NCBI GenBank assembly: GCA_020073145.1
Contig: JAIQFS010000025.1
Coordinates: 1-64,000, forward strand
Source: Terriglobia bacterium
GTDB taxonomy: Bacteria; Acidobacteriota; Terriglobia; Bryobacterales; Bryobacteraceae
Direction: 5' to 3'
Length of the DNA: 64,000 nt
Part shown: in pieces, positions 45,203 to 53,421 of the stretch
How the letters are laid out: the number at the start of each line of letters is the position of its first letter
Position numbering within the stretch: position 1 is the stretch's first letter
Notes under the pieces: model-generated
Databases searched by the model: none
Told to the model about the DNA's origin: nothing
Seen by the model: only the letters and a program-made list of their open reading frames with translations
Program-made: the position numbers and the translations under genes

Positions 45203-46303
45203 TTATTGCCAACTCCCAGCCGTCGATTGCCGTATATGCCAGAGCGCACCGTCGGAGCCCACTGCGAAAGCGTCAACTGTCTGGTCCGCATCGCGCACCG
45301 CGATTGGATTACCCACGAGAGAACCGCCGAGGCTCTGCCACGGTCCGAACGGCGATCCACTTCCCGGAGACGCCGTGACCCATAAGGCAGTGTCACCACC
45401 GACGACCAAGACTTCCAGATCATTAGGACCGAAGTGTGGGGGAGGCGCCATCGTTGGATTACTGATGATATAACCGCCAAGCGAAGCCGGATCCGACCAT
45501 GTGGCGGGGGCGACCTTGCCGGTGAGCGGTGTTGTATCGAGAATGGACCAGGCGGCGTTATCCATGCCCCGGTACATGACGTACCGGCCGCTCTCCACGA
45601 CACTAGCAGGGCCGTTCATCGCGCCGCCCAGCGTAGCCCAGTCATTAAATGTAGGACTTGCCCCAGGCGATGTTGCTTGGCGGTACCAGGGCGCATTGTC
45701 GTAGCTGCCGCGCACGAACACAGTGACTTGGCCGTTGCCATTCACGCCTGCTCCCGGCGCGCTCGCCAGAGATCCGCCCAGGCTTGTCCACGATGTCCCC
45801 CAGGGCCCGCTCGCTTCGTTCGTCTGGTTGTACCACAGGGCATTATCGGGACCGCGCATAAACACATATGCGGCGGGAATGGAAACATGCAGCATATCCG
45901 TCTGCACGACTGCAAGATCGCTCGTGCCAGAGCCACCGATGCTGATCCAGTCCGAATAGTTGTCAGCCGTGGTTTCTGATCGCCTCCACACGGCGGTATC
46001 GCCGCCCACTGCGAAGACCGCGATGTGCCCGCTCGGGTCCAGTACTGCTTTGGGATTGCTGATGATGACGCCGCCGAGGCTGACGAACGGTGTCCAGCTT
46101 CCACCGGGAGAGGTTTGCGCCGCGAACCAGAGCGCATTATCGGCACCCCGAATGAAGACTCGCAGCCGGCCATCGTAGCCGGACACGGCGAATGGGTCGC
46201 CCTGGGCACTGCCGCCCAGACTTTCCCATGAGGGAGTTGCGAGGAGAATACTGGCGGAAAAAAACGAGCACAACGAGACTAAGACCGCTTTTGGGCAATG
46301 CAT
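45203..46303 (-). CDS. Secreted seven-bladed beta-propeller (PLL lectin-like)
   Basis: 366 aa, signal peptide to about residue 22 (SILLATPS). Seven similar modules of about 45-50 residues, each with W-x-SLGG or its variants (WESLGG, FVSLGG, WISIGG, WTSLGG, WATLGG, PASLGG, WQSLGG) and then an 'N-A-L/P-W' blade end. This fits the PLL/tectonin-type lectin propeller, which binds fucose or other sugars. It probably recognises surface or environmental glycans. No partner gene nearby. It may be leaderless (see promoter). Confidence 0.78.
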   Translation of the reverse strand: MHCPKAVLVSLCSFFSASILLATPSWESLGGSAQGDPFAVSGYDGRLRVFIRGADNALWFAAQTSPGGSWTPFVSLGGVIISNPKAVLDPSGHIAVFAVGGDTAVWRRSETTADNYSDWISIGGSGTSDLAVVQTDMLHVSIPAAYVFMRGPDNALWYNQTNEASGPWGTSWTSLGGSLASAPGAGVNGNGQVTVFVRGSYDNAPWYRQATSPGASPTFNDWATLGGAMNGPASVVESGRYVMYRGMDNAAWSILDTTPLTGKVAPATWSDPASLGGYIISNPTMAPPPHFGPNDLEVLVVGGDTALWVTASPGSGSPFGPWQSLGGSLVGNPIAVRDADQTVDAFAVGSDGALWHIRQSTAGSWQ

Positions 46304-46311
46304 ATGGCTGA

Positions 46312-46340
46312 GGATAAAGTGCGCTCCCGCCGGCAGTCAA
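46312..46340 (-). promoter_or_regulatory. Probable promoter of the propeller gene
   Basis: On the minus strand TTGACT (46340-46335) and TTATCC (46317-46312) are 17 bases apart. The ATG is eight bases beyond the -10 box, so there is little or no untranslated leader. Confidence 0.45.
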
Positions 46341-46939
46341 TTCGGGCCAGTGCGATGCGACCCCAAGCGGACAGACGGGTGTGAACAACCGAACGCCGCG
46401 TCGCGGAAACAGTAGGGGTTAACACAGATGGTCCGGCGAGTCTCAGATAAAACTCGGAGACCATCCCGATTCGGCCGGAAGCCATTCATGCGAAGAGTTC
46501 CAGTTATCACACTGCCAAGTCTGGGGCACCGTCCTGCGACATGCCGCAAATACTACATTCATCCCGCGATACTCGACGCATACTCGGATGAAACGCTGTT
46601 TGATGCCGTGGGCAACCGGTTGAGGATACGGCTTTGCCCGCCGCGCGCAGGGGGGAAATAAAAAGGGTCCCAACAGACTTGGACTCACCTGGACCCGCCA
46701 TTCATTCAACAAGGCCATCGCTGACCGCGCGAGCCTGACCTTCCAAACCGGGCTCGTTGGCCGCTCAGCCTGCGGGTCTGACCGCCAATCGGGTGAATCC
46801 TAGTTCCTATTGGGACCTGTTTCTCTTATATACCTACTTGTTCCGGGCGTCAAGGGGGATTTTGCGAGGGCGGCGACAGGGTCGAATCCAGAGGTCTGCG
46901 GAACGAGGGGCGCCGAACCGCAGTCCAGGGCCCCCGGCG
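46341..46939. other. 600-bp gap without a recognised gene
   Basis: Only short unlike-protein frames are seen. A weak hairpin GGGTCC / GGACCC spans about 46666-46697. Sequence around 46880 has GGGTCGAATCC, which recalls a tRNA T-arm but lacks the rest of a tRNA. Nothing else supported. Confidence 0.3.
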
Positions 46940-46969
46940 TTGACAACCCGCAAGCGGAGGGCGTATATT
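46940..46969 (+). promoter_or_regulatory. Promoter upstream of rpsA
   Basis: Perfect TTGACA (46940-46945), 18-base spacer, TATATT (46964-46969). The leader to the GTG start is about 150 bases, long enough for S1 autoregulation, which is known in other bacteria but not visible here. Confidence 0.7.
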
Positions 46970-47127
46970 TGCTAACATACTGATCTCACAGTGGTTTGCT
47001 ATCGAGGGCGCATGGTCTCGGTCATCTGGGTGGTTGAGCGGCGTCTCGCGCCGATCGAGTCCTCGCCGGAGGCATCTTCGAATCTGCAGCCACCGGTGAT
47101 TCAGTGCTCGGCCGAGGAGTTTTAGCC

Positions 47128-48837
47128 GTGGACCAAGACAAGGGGCATGTCGACGAACCGGTTCCCGAGAGCTACGAGGATCTCCTCGAGGACTACAGCC
47201 ACTTCGCCCCGCCTGCCAGCGATGAAGTTCTGCAGGGCACGGTTCTCAGCATCACCGGCAAAGACGTAATCATCGATTTCGGGTTTAAGTCGGAAGGGAT
47301 CGCGCCGCTGGAGCAATTCCAATCGGCGACCGGGGAAATTACGGTGCGGCCGGGAGATGTGGTCGATGTCATGATCGATCACGGCCCGCCCCAGGAAGGC
47401 TACGTGCTGCTTTCGCACACGCGAGCCGCGCGGCTGCGCATCTGGGACAACCTGGAGAAAGCCCAACAAGACCAACTGACGTTGTCGGGTCGGGTGCTGG
47501 GACGCGTTAAGGGGGGCCTGGCGGTGGATGTCGGCATAGAGGCATTCATGCCCGGATCGCAGGCGGATCCGCGGCCCATCCACAACCTTGACGGGCTGAT
47601 CGGGCAGGATATTCCCATCAAGATCATCAAGCTCAACCGCCGCCGCGGCAATGTGGTGGTCTCGCGAAAAGTGGCGGTGGAGGAAGAAGTCAACGCGCGC
47701 AAGAGCACGACGCTGGAGCATTTGGCCGAAGGCTCGGTGGTCACCGGCGTGGTGAAGAACCTGACCGACTATGGCGCGTTCATCGATCTGGGTGGAATCG
47801 ACGGGCTCTTGCACGTGACCGACATGTCCTACGGCCGGATCGGGCATCCCTCCGAGTTGCTGCACGTCGGCCAAGAGATCACGGTCCAGGTTCTGAAATT
47901 CGATCGCGGCAAAGAACGCGTCTCGCTCGGCTTGAAGCAGCTGGCGCCGGATCCGTGGGAGACAGTGGATACGCACTTTCCGATCCATGGGCGGGTGATC
48001 GGGCGGGTGGTGAACGTCACCGACTACGGCGCCTTCGTGGAGCTGGAAGCCGGGGTGGAAGGCCTGATCCACATCAGCGAAATGACCTGGTCGCGGCGCA
48101 TGAAGCATCCCTCCAAAGTGGTCAAGCCAGGGGATCAAGTGGAAGCCGTGGTGCTGGAAGTGCATCCCAAAGAGCGGCGGATTTCGCTGGGGCTCAAGCA
48201 ACTGGAGCCCAACCCGTGGACCACCATCGACAGCCGCTACAGCGTCGGTTCGGTAGTGGAGGGGCGGGTGCGCAACATGACCGATTTTGGCGCGTTCATC
48301 GAAATCGAGGAAGGGATCGACGGCCTAGTGCATGTGTCCGATCTTTCCTGGACCAAGCGCGTCAAGCACCCGTCGGAAGTGCTGAAAAAGGGACAGATTG
48401 TCCAGGCGGTGATTCTGAACATCGACTCGTCGGCGCACCGGCTGTCGCTGGGCATCAAGCAGCTCCAGCCGGACGCCTGGGAGACGTATTTCCAGAACCA
48501 TCAAGTGGGCGACACGGTGCACGGGCGCGTCGGCCGGCTGGCGAGTTTCGGCGGATTTGTCGAACTGGCTGACGGAGTGGAGGGGCTGTGCCATTTCTCC
48601 GAGGTACCCGGGTATTCGGGACGGCGCGGCTCGGAGGAGCCGCCTTTGAGCGTGGGGCAGGAGTTTGATTTTAAGATTATTAAGATGAGCGAAGCGGAAA
48701 AGAAGGTCGGGCTCAGCTTGCGCGCCGTAGCGGAGGATGACGAGAAAACGCGTCTGGAAGACTATCAACGGCAAGCGGCGGCCGCCACCACCACCATTGA
48801 AGAGGTAATGAGCCTCAAAGACCGCAATCTAGAATAG
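47128..48837 (+). CDS. rpsA: 30S ribosomal protein S1
   Basis: RNA-binding ribosomal protein that recruits mRNA to the 30S subunit. About 569 aa from the GTG at 47128, which has GAGGAG eight bases before it; a GTG at 47104 would add eight residues. Six S1 (OB-fold) domains are visible, each with a variant of 'G-x-V-x-x-x-x-x-F/Y-G-A-F-V/I-x-L' (for example VTDYGAFVELEAGVEGLIHISEM and MTDFGAFIEIEEGIDGLVHVSDL). The order starts with a short acidic N-terminus. Full length for the family. Followed by an HU/IHF gene, an arrangement seen in many bacteria. Confidence 0.95.
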   Translation: MDQDKGHVDEPVPESYEDLLEDYSHFAPPASDEVLQGTVLSITGKDVIIDFGFKSEGIAPLEQFQSATGEITVRPGDVVDVMIDHGPPQEGYVLLSHTRAARLRIWDNLEKAQQDQLTLSGRVLGRVKGGLAVDVGIEAFMPGSQADPRPIHNLDGLIGQDIPIKIIKLNRRRGNVVVSRKVAVEEEVNARKSTTLEHLAEGSVVTGVVKNLTDYGAFIDLGGIDGLLHVTDMSYGRIGHPSELLHVGQEITVQVLKFDRGKERVSLGLKQLAPDPWETVDTHFPIHGRVIGRVVNVTDYGAFVELEAGVEGLIHISEMTWSRRMKHPSKVVKPGDQVEAVVLEVHPKERRISLGLKQLEPNPWTTIDSRYSVGSVVEGRVRNMTDFGAFIEIEEGIDGLVHVSDLSWTKRVKHPSEVLKKGQIVQAVILNIDSSAHRLSLGIKQLQPDAWETYFQNHQVGDTVHGRVGRLASFGGFVELADGVEGLCHFSEVPGYSGRRGSEEPPLSVGQEFDFKIIKMSEAEKKVGLSLRAVAEDDEKTRLEDYQRQAAAATTTIEEVMSLKDRNLE

Positions 48838-48848
48838 CGTGGAATCGC

Positions 48849-48877
48849 TTGCAAATTTCCCGTATTCACGCGATACT
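48849..48877 (+). promoter_or_regulatory. Possible promoter of the HU/IHF gene
   Basis: TTGCAA (48849-48854), 17-base spacer, GATACT (48872-48877). It allows expression independent of rpsA. Confidence 0.45.
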
Positions 48878-48915
48878 GCGGTTTCGTAACCGGTTGAGAG
48901 GACAAGGAGAACGGA

Positions 48916-49245
48916 ATGACCAAGGCCGATCTGATTGAAGAGGTCTCCCGCGTGGTGGAGATGACGCGGAAGGAGTCCGAGGTCATCGTGGAGGCGATTT
49001 TTGACAGCATCGTGAAGTCTCTTCGCTCCGGCGACAAAATCGAGATCCGCGGCTTCGGCAGCTTCCGCACCCGGCAACGGCAACCGCGCATCGGCCGCAA
49101 CCCCAAGACGGGGGCACGGGTGGAAGTGCCCGCCAAGAAGATTCCGTATTTCAAACCCAGCAAGGAACTCAAGGACGTGGTGAACAACTCCGCCACCGCA
49201 GTCGCGGCGGAGCCTCCGCCCGAGCGAGTTCCGAACCCGCAATAG
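48916..49245 (+). CDS. HU/IHF family DNA-binding protein
   Basis: 109 aa. Nucleoid-associated histone-like protein: TKADLIEEVSRVVEMTRKES, the core GDKIEIRGFGSFRTRQRQPRIGRNPKTG and VPAKKIPYFKPSKELKDVV with the DNA-inserting Pro. The N-terminus and RGFGSF resemble IHF beta. A C-terminal extension of about 15 residues rich in Pro/Glu is unusual. GGAG lies upstream. In the rpsA-ihfB order it is probably part of the same transcription unit. Confidence 0.92.
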   Translation: MTKADLIEEVSRVVEMTRKESEVIVEAIFDSIVKSLRSGDKIEIRGFGSFRTRQRQPRIGRNPKTGARVEVPAKKIPYFKPSKELKDVVNNSATAVAAEPPPERVPNPQ

Positions 49246-49262
49246 CCTCGATCCGCAATCCC

Positions 49263-49748
49263 ATGGATTATCTCTGGACCCCCTGGCGCTATCAGTACGT
49301 CACCAAGCTGGGGGAGCCGGTGGATTGCCTTTTTTGCGCGGTGGCGGCGGATGCGCCCCAGGATCGTGAGCACCTCGTGTTGTACCGCGGAACGCGCAAT
49401 CTAGTGATGCTCAATCGCTACCCGTACACCTCCGGGCATGTGATGGTGGTGCCATACGAGCACCAGGCCACGCTGGAAGATTTGCAGGACGAAACCCTGG
49501 TGGAGCTGATCCGGTTGGGGCGGCTTGCCGAGAAGCATCTGCGCGCGGTATACCGGCCCGACGGTTTGAATCTGGGATTCAACATCGGACGGAGCGCGGG
49601 CGCGGGCATTGCCGGCCACGTTCATCTGCACGCGCTACCGCGGTGGACCGGCGATACCAGCTTCATGACGTCGGTAGGGGAGACGAGGGTGCTCCCCGAG
49701 GATTTGGACACGACGTGGGAGAAGCTGCGCCCGGTGTTTCAGGCATAA
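49263..49748 (+). CDS. HIT family protein (Ap4A phosphorylase/hydrolase-like)
   Basis: 161 aa. WTPWRYQYVTKL opening and C-L-F-C pair (CLFCAV), SGHVMVVPYEH, then the catalytic HVHLHALPRW triad. Matches the mycobacterial-type Ap4A phosphorylase subfamily. It likely degrades dinucleoside polyphosphates. It starts 17 bases after the HU/IHF gene and is probably co-transcribed with it. Confidence 0.9.
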   Translation: MDYLWTPWRYQYVTKLGEPVDCLFCAVAADAPQDREHLVLYRGTRNLVMLNRYPYTSGHVMVVPYEHQATLEDLQDETLVELIRLGRLAEKHLRAVYRPDGLNLGFNIGRSAGAGIAGHVHLHALPRWTGDTSFMTSVGETRVLPEDLDTTWEKLRPVFQA

Positions 49749-49870
49749 GAACCCAGCGCCCCTCGAAGAGTGGAGGCCTGGAAAGTCCGCTTTCCGCCAG
49801 GGCGCCCCATGCGGCCTTCGGGCCTCATCGGAGAGCGTCAAAACCGTAGGCCGAGAGCACCGGCAGAAGC

Positions 49871-49975
49871 TTCCTCACCCCGCCAATCTCAGAGGAAAAA
49901 GCAGCCTTCGGAGGCTCCGGGGGAGACGCCGTGGAGCCGCAGGCGTCCGCACCGATGGGAGCCTCCGGTGAGGAA
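49871..49975 (+). ncRNA. Strongly structured intergenic element (possible RNA)
   Basis: Three nested perfect stems: TTCCTCACC / GGTGAGGAA (49871-49879 and 49967-49975), GGAGGCTCC / GGAGCCTCC (49910-49918 and 49958-49966) and GACGCC / GGCGTC (49925-49930 and 49942-49947). No coding frame here looks like a protein. The element lies 79 bases before the small HTH gene. It may be a riboswitch, leader or small RNA, but no family was recognised and expression is unknown. Confidence 0.45.
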
Positions 49976-50053
49976 AGTAACCGCGACGCGAGATTTGTCG
50001 TAGCCGTGGCGCCAGAGGGCGTATGCTGTTCGTCCCACGGAGACGACCGGACC

Positions 50054-50251
50054 ATGCAGGACGAACCCAAGCCCCTGAAGAAAAGAGCCTCGGGGCGACC
50101 GCGCCGGTACGTCTCAGGGGAACGCATCCACGAGCTGCGGCGCCAAGGCCTGAGCTTCCGCCAGATCGCCCGGAAGACGGGATTTGGCTATGGCACGGTG
50201 CGGCGGGCCTATTGGGCGTCCGTAGAAGCGGGAACCGCCGCGGCGGATTGA
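50054..50251 (+). CDS. Small helix-turn-helix protein (resolvase-HTH-like)
   Basis: 65 aa from the ATG at 50054. Sequence SGRPRRYVSGERIHELRRQGLSFRQIARKTGFGYGTVRRAY has the 'GRP-x-x-x-(x)n-L-x-x-x-G-x-S-x-R-x-I-A' helix-turn-helix of the Hin/recombinase C-terminus. No catalytic domain is attached, so a stand-alone DNA-binding protein is inferred. Preceded by the structured element, which could be its leader. Convergent with the following small gene (12-base gap). Confidence 0.7.
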   Translation: MQDEPKPLKKRASGRPRRYVSGERIHELRRQGLSFRQIARKTGFGYGTVRRAYWASVEAGTAAAD

Positions 50252-50263
50252 GGGAGAAACCGC

Positions 50264-50491
50264 CTACTTAGCCGCCTTGGCTTTCTTGTAGGCGGCCCAC
50301 CGTTTTTTTTGAGCCGCCGCAATGCGACGCCGGGCCGCGGCGGACATGGTGCGTTTTCGCTGGGGCGCAGCGCCGCTCCCGGCAGAGCTTTTCAACTGGT
50401 GGCGCAGGTCGGCCATGGCGCGGTCGATTTCCGCAAGCCGGCTCTCATACCCAGCCAAGGCGGCGCGCAAGAACGATGGGTCAGATTTCAT
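50264..50491 (-). CDS. Small basic protein with AARRRIAAAQKKRWA motif
   Basis: 75 aa. N-terminal coiled helix (RAALAGYESRLAEIDRAMADLRHQL), then a Lys/Arg-rich tail with SAAARRRIAAAQKKRWAAYKK, a motif seen in many small bacterial proteins of unknown role that are thought to bind nucleic acid. The -10-like TATTCT stands nine bases before the ATG. No family assignment. Confidence 0.6.
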   Translation of the reverse strand: MKSDPSFLRAALAGYESRLAEIDRAMADLRHQLKSSAGSGAAPQRKRTMSAAARRRIAAAQKKRWAAYKKAKAAK

Positions 50492-50714
50492 ATGGGCACC
50501 AGAATATCACAGGGCATCCCAGGAGTGAGCCAAAATCCAAATCCGGGGATTTTCGAGAAGCCGGAGACATTCGCACATGAGGCGGCAATGCGGCTGGCCT
50601 GAGCCATAATTCAATTCCAGCGATCCGCGTCAGAGTTGGAGCGAGGGCCCTCCTACGCACGGGATTCTCGTGGGGCGCGGGGTGCTACGCTGTTCGTTCG
50701 CAGGCAGGTGGACG

Positions 50715-51968
50715 GTGGACTTTGTTCGGGGGCTCCGATGTGTGTTCTGCGGTAGTCACTACCGGTCGAGGGCGCTGTGTACTTGCCCGCGGTGCGGGAT
50801 CTCCGGCATCCTCGACGTCCTCTACGACTATCCCTCGGTGGCGCGCAGTCTGACGCGCCGGGTGCTGGCGGGGCGCCGGGAACCCGGGCAATGGAGATAC
50901 CGCGAGCTGTTGCCGATCGGGGCGGGCGCGAAACTGCCGCAACTGGCGGTAGGCGGGACGCCGTTAACCCTGGCGCCGGCGTTAGCGCGGCATGTCGGTG
51001 TCGGGCGGCTGCTTCTGAAAGACGACGGGCGCAACGCCACCGGGTCGCTCAAGGATCGCGCCAGCGCGCTCGGAGTGGTGAAGGCGCGCGAGCGGCGGCA
51101 GAAGATCATCGCCTGCGCCAGCACCGGGAACGCGGCATCTTCGTGCGCGGGCATGGCGGCGTCGATGGGGCTGCGGAGCGTGATCTTCGTGCCGGAGCGC
51201 GCTCCGGAGCCAAAGGTCACGCAACTGCTGATCTTCGGCGCGACGGTGATCCGGGTCGGCGGGAGTTACGAGCAGGCCTTCCAACTGTGCCAGCAGGCCT
51301 GCGAGCGGTGGGGCTGGTACAACCGCAACTGCGCGATCAATCCATACCTGGTGGAAGGGAAGAAGACGGTGGGGCTGGAGATCGGCGAGCAGATGGAGTG
51401 GGAGCCAGCCGACTGGGTAGCGGTGTCGGTGGGCGACGGCTGCACGGTGGCGGGTGTCTGGAAAGCCTTCCGCGAGCTGCGGCAGTTGGGATTGATCGCC
51501 AGGACTCCGCGGATTTTGGGCGTACAAGCGGCCGGCGCCGCGCCGGTAACCGCGGCATTCCAGAGCGGTGAAGCCGTGCGGCCGCTGGAGCCGCGAACCG
51601 TGGCGGACAGCATTGCCGTGGGGGTTCCGCGCAACTGGAAAAAAGCTGTGCTGGCGGTGCGAGAGTCGGGCGGCACGATGATCAACGTCAGCGATGACGA
51701 GATTCTGGAGGCCATGCGCTACACCGGGCGGCTGGCTGGGATTTTTGCCGAGCCGGCGGCGGCCACCGCGGTGGCCGGCTTACGGCGGGCGGTGGCCGAG
51801 GGCGTCATGCGGCGCCGCGCCAGCGCGGTGGCAGTGATCACGGGCAACGGGTTGAAGGATATCCAATCCGCGCGGACGGCGGCCGGCCAACCCTTCGAGA
51901 TCGCGCCGGACGGAGCCGGACTGGACGACATCGTATGCCGGCAGGAACTGATCCCGCGTCCCTCCTGA
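50715..51968 (+). CDS. Threonine synthase-like PLP enzyme
   Basis: 417 aa, fold-type II PLP enzyme. N-terminal zinc-ribbon (C9/C12 and C22/C24/C27), then GGTPLTLAPALARHVGV, the Schiff-base motif RNATGSLKDRASA, and ASTGNAASSCAGMAA phosphate-binding loop, NGLKDIQSA at the end. The family makes threonine from phosphohomoserine. Here it stands beside 8-oxoguanine deaminase and the purine cluster; in E. coli the analogous place is held by YgeX (2,3-diaminopropionate ammonia-lyase, also fold type II). A role there is only inferred. Start is the GTG at 50715. It overlaps the next gene by 34 bases. Confidence 0.82.
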   Translation: MDFVRGLRCVFCGSHYRSRALCTCPRCGISGILDVLYDYPSVARSLTRRVLAGRREPGQWRYRELLPIGAGAKLPQLAVGGTPLTLAPALARHVGVGRLLLKDDGRNATGSLKDRASALGVVKARERRQKIIACASTGNAASSCAGMAASMGLRSVIFVPERAPEPKVTQLLIFGATVIRVGGSYEQAFQLCQQACERWGWYNRNCAINPYLVEGKKTVGLEIGEQMEWEPADWVAVSVGDGCTVAGVWKAFRELRQLGLIARTPRILGVQAAGAAPVTAAFQSGEAVRPLEPRTVADSIAVGVPRNWKKAVLAVRESGGTMINVSDDEILEAMRYTGRLAGIFAEPAAATAVAGLRRAVAEGVMRRRASAVAVITGNGLKDIQSARTAAGQPFEIAPDGAGLDDIVCRQELIPRPS

Positions 51969-53416
51969 TTCGCGACATCCACACGCTGGTTGTGATGGAT
52001 GAGCAGAACACGGTGCTGCACGGCGCCTGGGTATTCGTCCAGAATGGCGTCCTTCAGCAGATTGGCGCGCACTCCGCGAAATCGCCCAAGGCCGGGCGCA
52101 CGATCGATGGCCGGCACGCGGTGGTGATCCCGGGGCTGATCAATACGCACCATCACTTGTACCAGACGCTCACCCGGGCCTATGCTCCGGCGGCGGATGC
52201 GGAATTGTTCGATTGGCTGCGTACTCTGTATCCGATCTGGGCGCGGCTGGATGAAGAGGCCGTTTACGCCGCGGCGCTGGCCGGGATGGCGGAACTGCTG
52301 CTGTCGGGATGTACCACCACCAGCGACCATCATTACGTGTTCCCCAGGGGCCAGAGCCGCCTCATCGACGCGGAGATCCGCGCGGCGCGGCGAATTGGCA
52401 TCCGTTTCCATCCCACGCGCGGGAGCATGAGCATGGGCCGGAGCCGGGGTGGTTTGCCGCCGGATTCGGTGGTGGAGAGCGAAGACAGGATTCTCGAAGA
52501 TTGCGAGCGCGTGATCGCGAAGTATCACGATGCATCGCCGGGGTCGATGCTGCGCGTGGGGCTGGCGCCGTGCTCTCCGTTTTCGGTCTCCCGCCGGCTG
52601 TTGCGCGAGAGCGCGGAACTGGCGAGCCGCTGCGGCGTGAGGCTGCACACGCACCTGGCGGAGACCCGGGACGAGGAACTGTTCTGTCTGCGCCGGTACG
52701 GGAGGCGGCCGCTCGAACTGCTGGCGGGCGCGGGCTGGCTGCATGCGAACACGTGGCTGGCCCACGGGATTTATTTCGATGCACGGGAAATTCCCCGCCT
52801 GGGCCGGGCCGGCGTCGGCATCGCGCACTGCCCGACGTCGAATATGCGATTGGGTTCGGGCTCGGCTCCGGTGCCGGCGTTGCGGCGGGCGGGATGTCCG
52901 GTGGGGCTCGGAGTCGATGGCAGCGCCTCCAATGACAGCTCGCACCTGCTGGCCGAGGCGCGCCAAGCGATCTTACTGCAGCGGCTGGCGCGTGGCGCAT
53001 CGGCCCTGCGGGTGCGCGATGCGCTGCGCATGGCGACGGTGGAAGGGGCCCGCTGTTTGGGACGCGACGATATTGGCACATTGGAGGCGGGCAAACGTGC
53101 CGACCTGGCGATGTTCGATCTGCGCGACGTGGGCTATAGCGGGGCTGGCGACGCGGTTTCCGCGCTGCTGCTGTGCGCGCCGACGCGCGTGGCGGCGCTG
53201 ATCGTAGAGGGCCGCGTGGTGGTGGAGGGCGGGGAATTGCGGACCCTGTCGCTGGACCGGATCGTCGCCCGGCACGGGCGTGCGTCGCGCAGAATCCTCA
53301 GTCCTGGCTCAGCCTCTATCGTTTTTGCCCCTTGTACGCCAGTCCGAACCTCATCAGAGGGCGAATCCGCTGCCGTCCCCAAAGTTCCACCAGGACCATT
53401 TCGACGGCAAGGCTAG
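51935..53416 (+). CDS. 8-oxoguanine deaminase-like amidohydrolase with extended C-terminus
   Basis: Metal-dependent TRZ/ATZ-type amidohydrolase, 493 aa. Metal His pair in NTHHHLYQTLTRAY (H72-H74), followed by CTTTSDHHYVFPRG, VRLHTHLAET, LAHGIYFDAREIP, AHCPTSNMRLGSG and GVDGSASND, the pattern of 8-oxoguanine deaminase and hydroxydechloroatrazine hydrolases. The reaction would produce urate from 8-oxoguanine. The normal C-terminus ends near RRILS (about residue 455); the last 38 residues are unlike the family and run through what should be intergenic DNA. Starts 34 bases inside the threonine-synthase-like gene. Confidence 0.85.
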   Translation: MPAGTDPASLLIRDIHTLVVMDEQNTVLHGAWVFVQNGVLQQIGAHSAKSPKAGRTIDGRHAVVIPGLINTHHHLYQTLTRAYAPAADAELFDWLRTLYPIWARLDEEAVYAAALAGMAELLLSGCTTTSDHHYVFPRGQSRLIDAEIRAARRIGIRFHPTRGSMSMGRSRGGLPPDSVVESEDRILEDCERVIAKYHDASPGSMLRVGLAPCSPFSVSRRLLRESAELASRCGVRLHTHLAETRDEELFCLRRYGRRPLELLAGAGWLHANTWLAHGIYFDAREIPRLGRAGVGIAHCPTSNMRLGSGSAPVPALRRAGCPVGLGVDGSASNDSSHLLAEARQAILLQRLARGASALRVRDALRMATVEGARCLGRDDIGTLEAGKRADLAMFDLRDVGYSGAGDAVSALLLCAPTRVAALIVEGRVVVEGGELRTLSLDRIVARHGRASRRILSPGSASIVFAPCTPVRTSSEGESAAVPKVPPGPFRRQG

Positions 53417-53421
53417 GCCGG

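Noticed and set aside
46870-46895. T-arm-like GGGTCGAATCC that might belong to a tRNA
   Set aside because: The T-loop lacks one T and no acceptor, D or anticodon arm can be folded around it.
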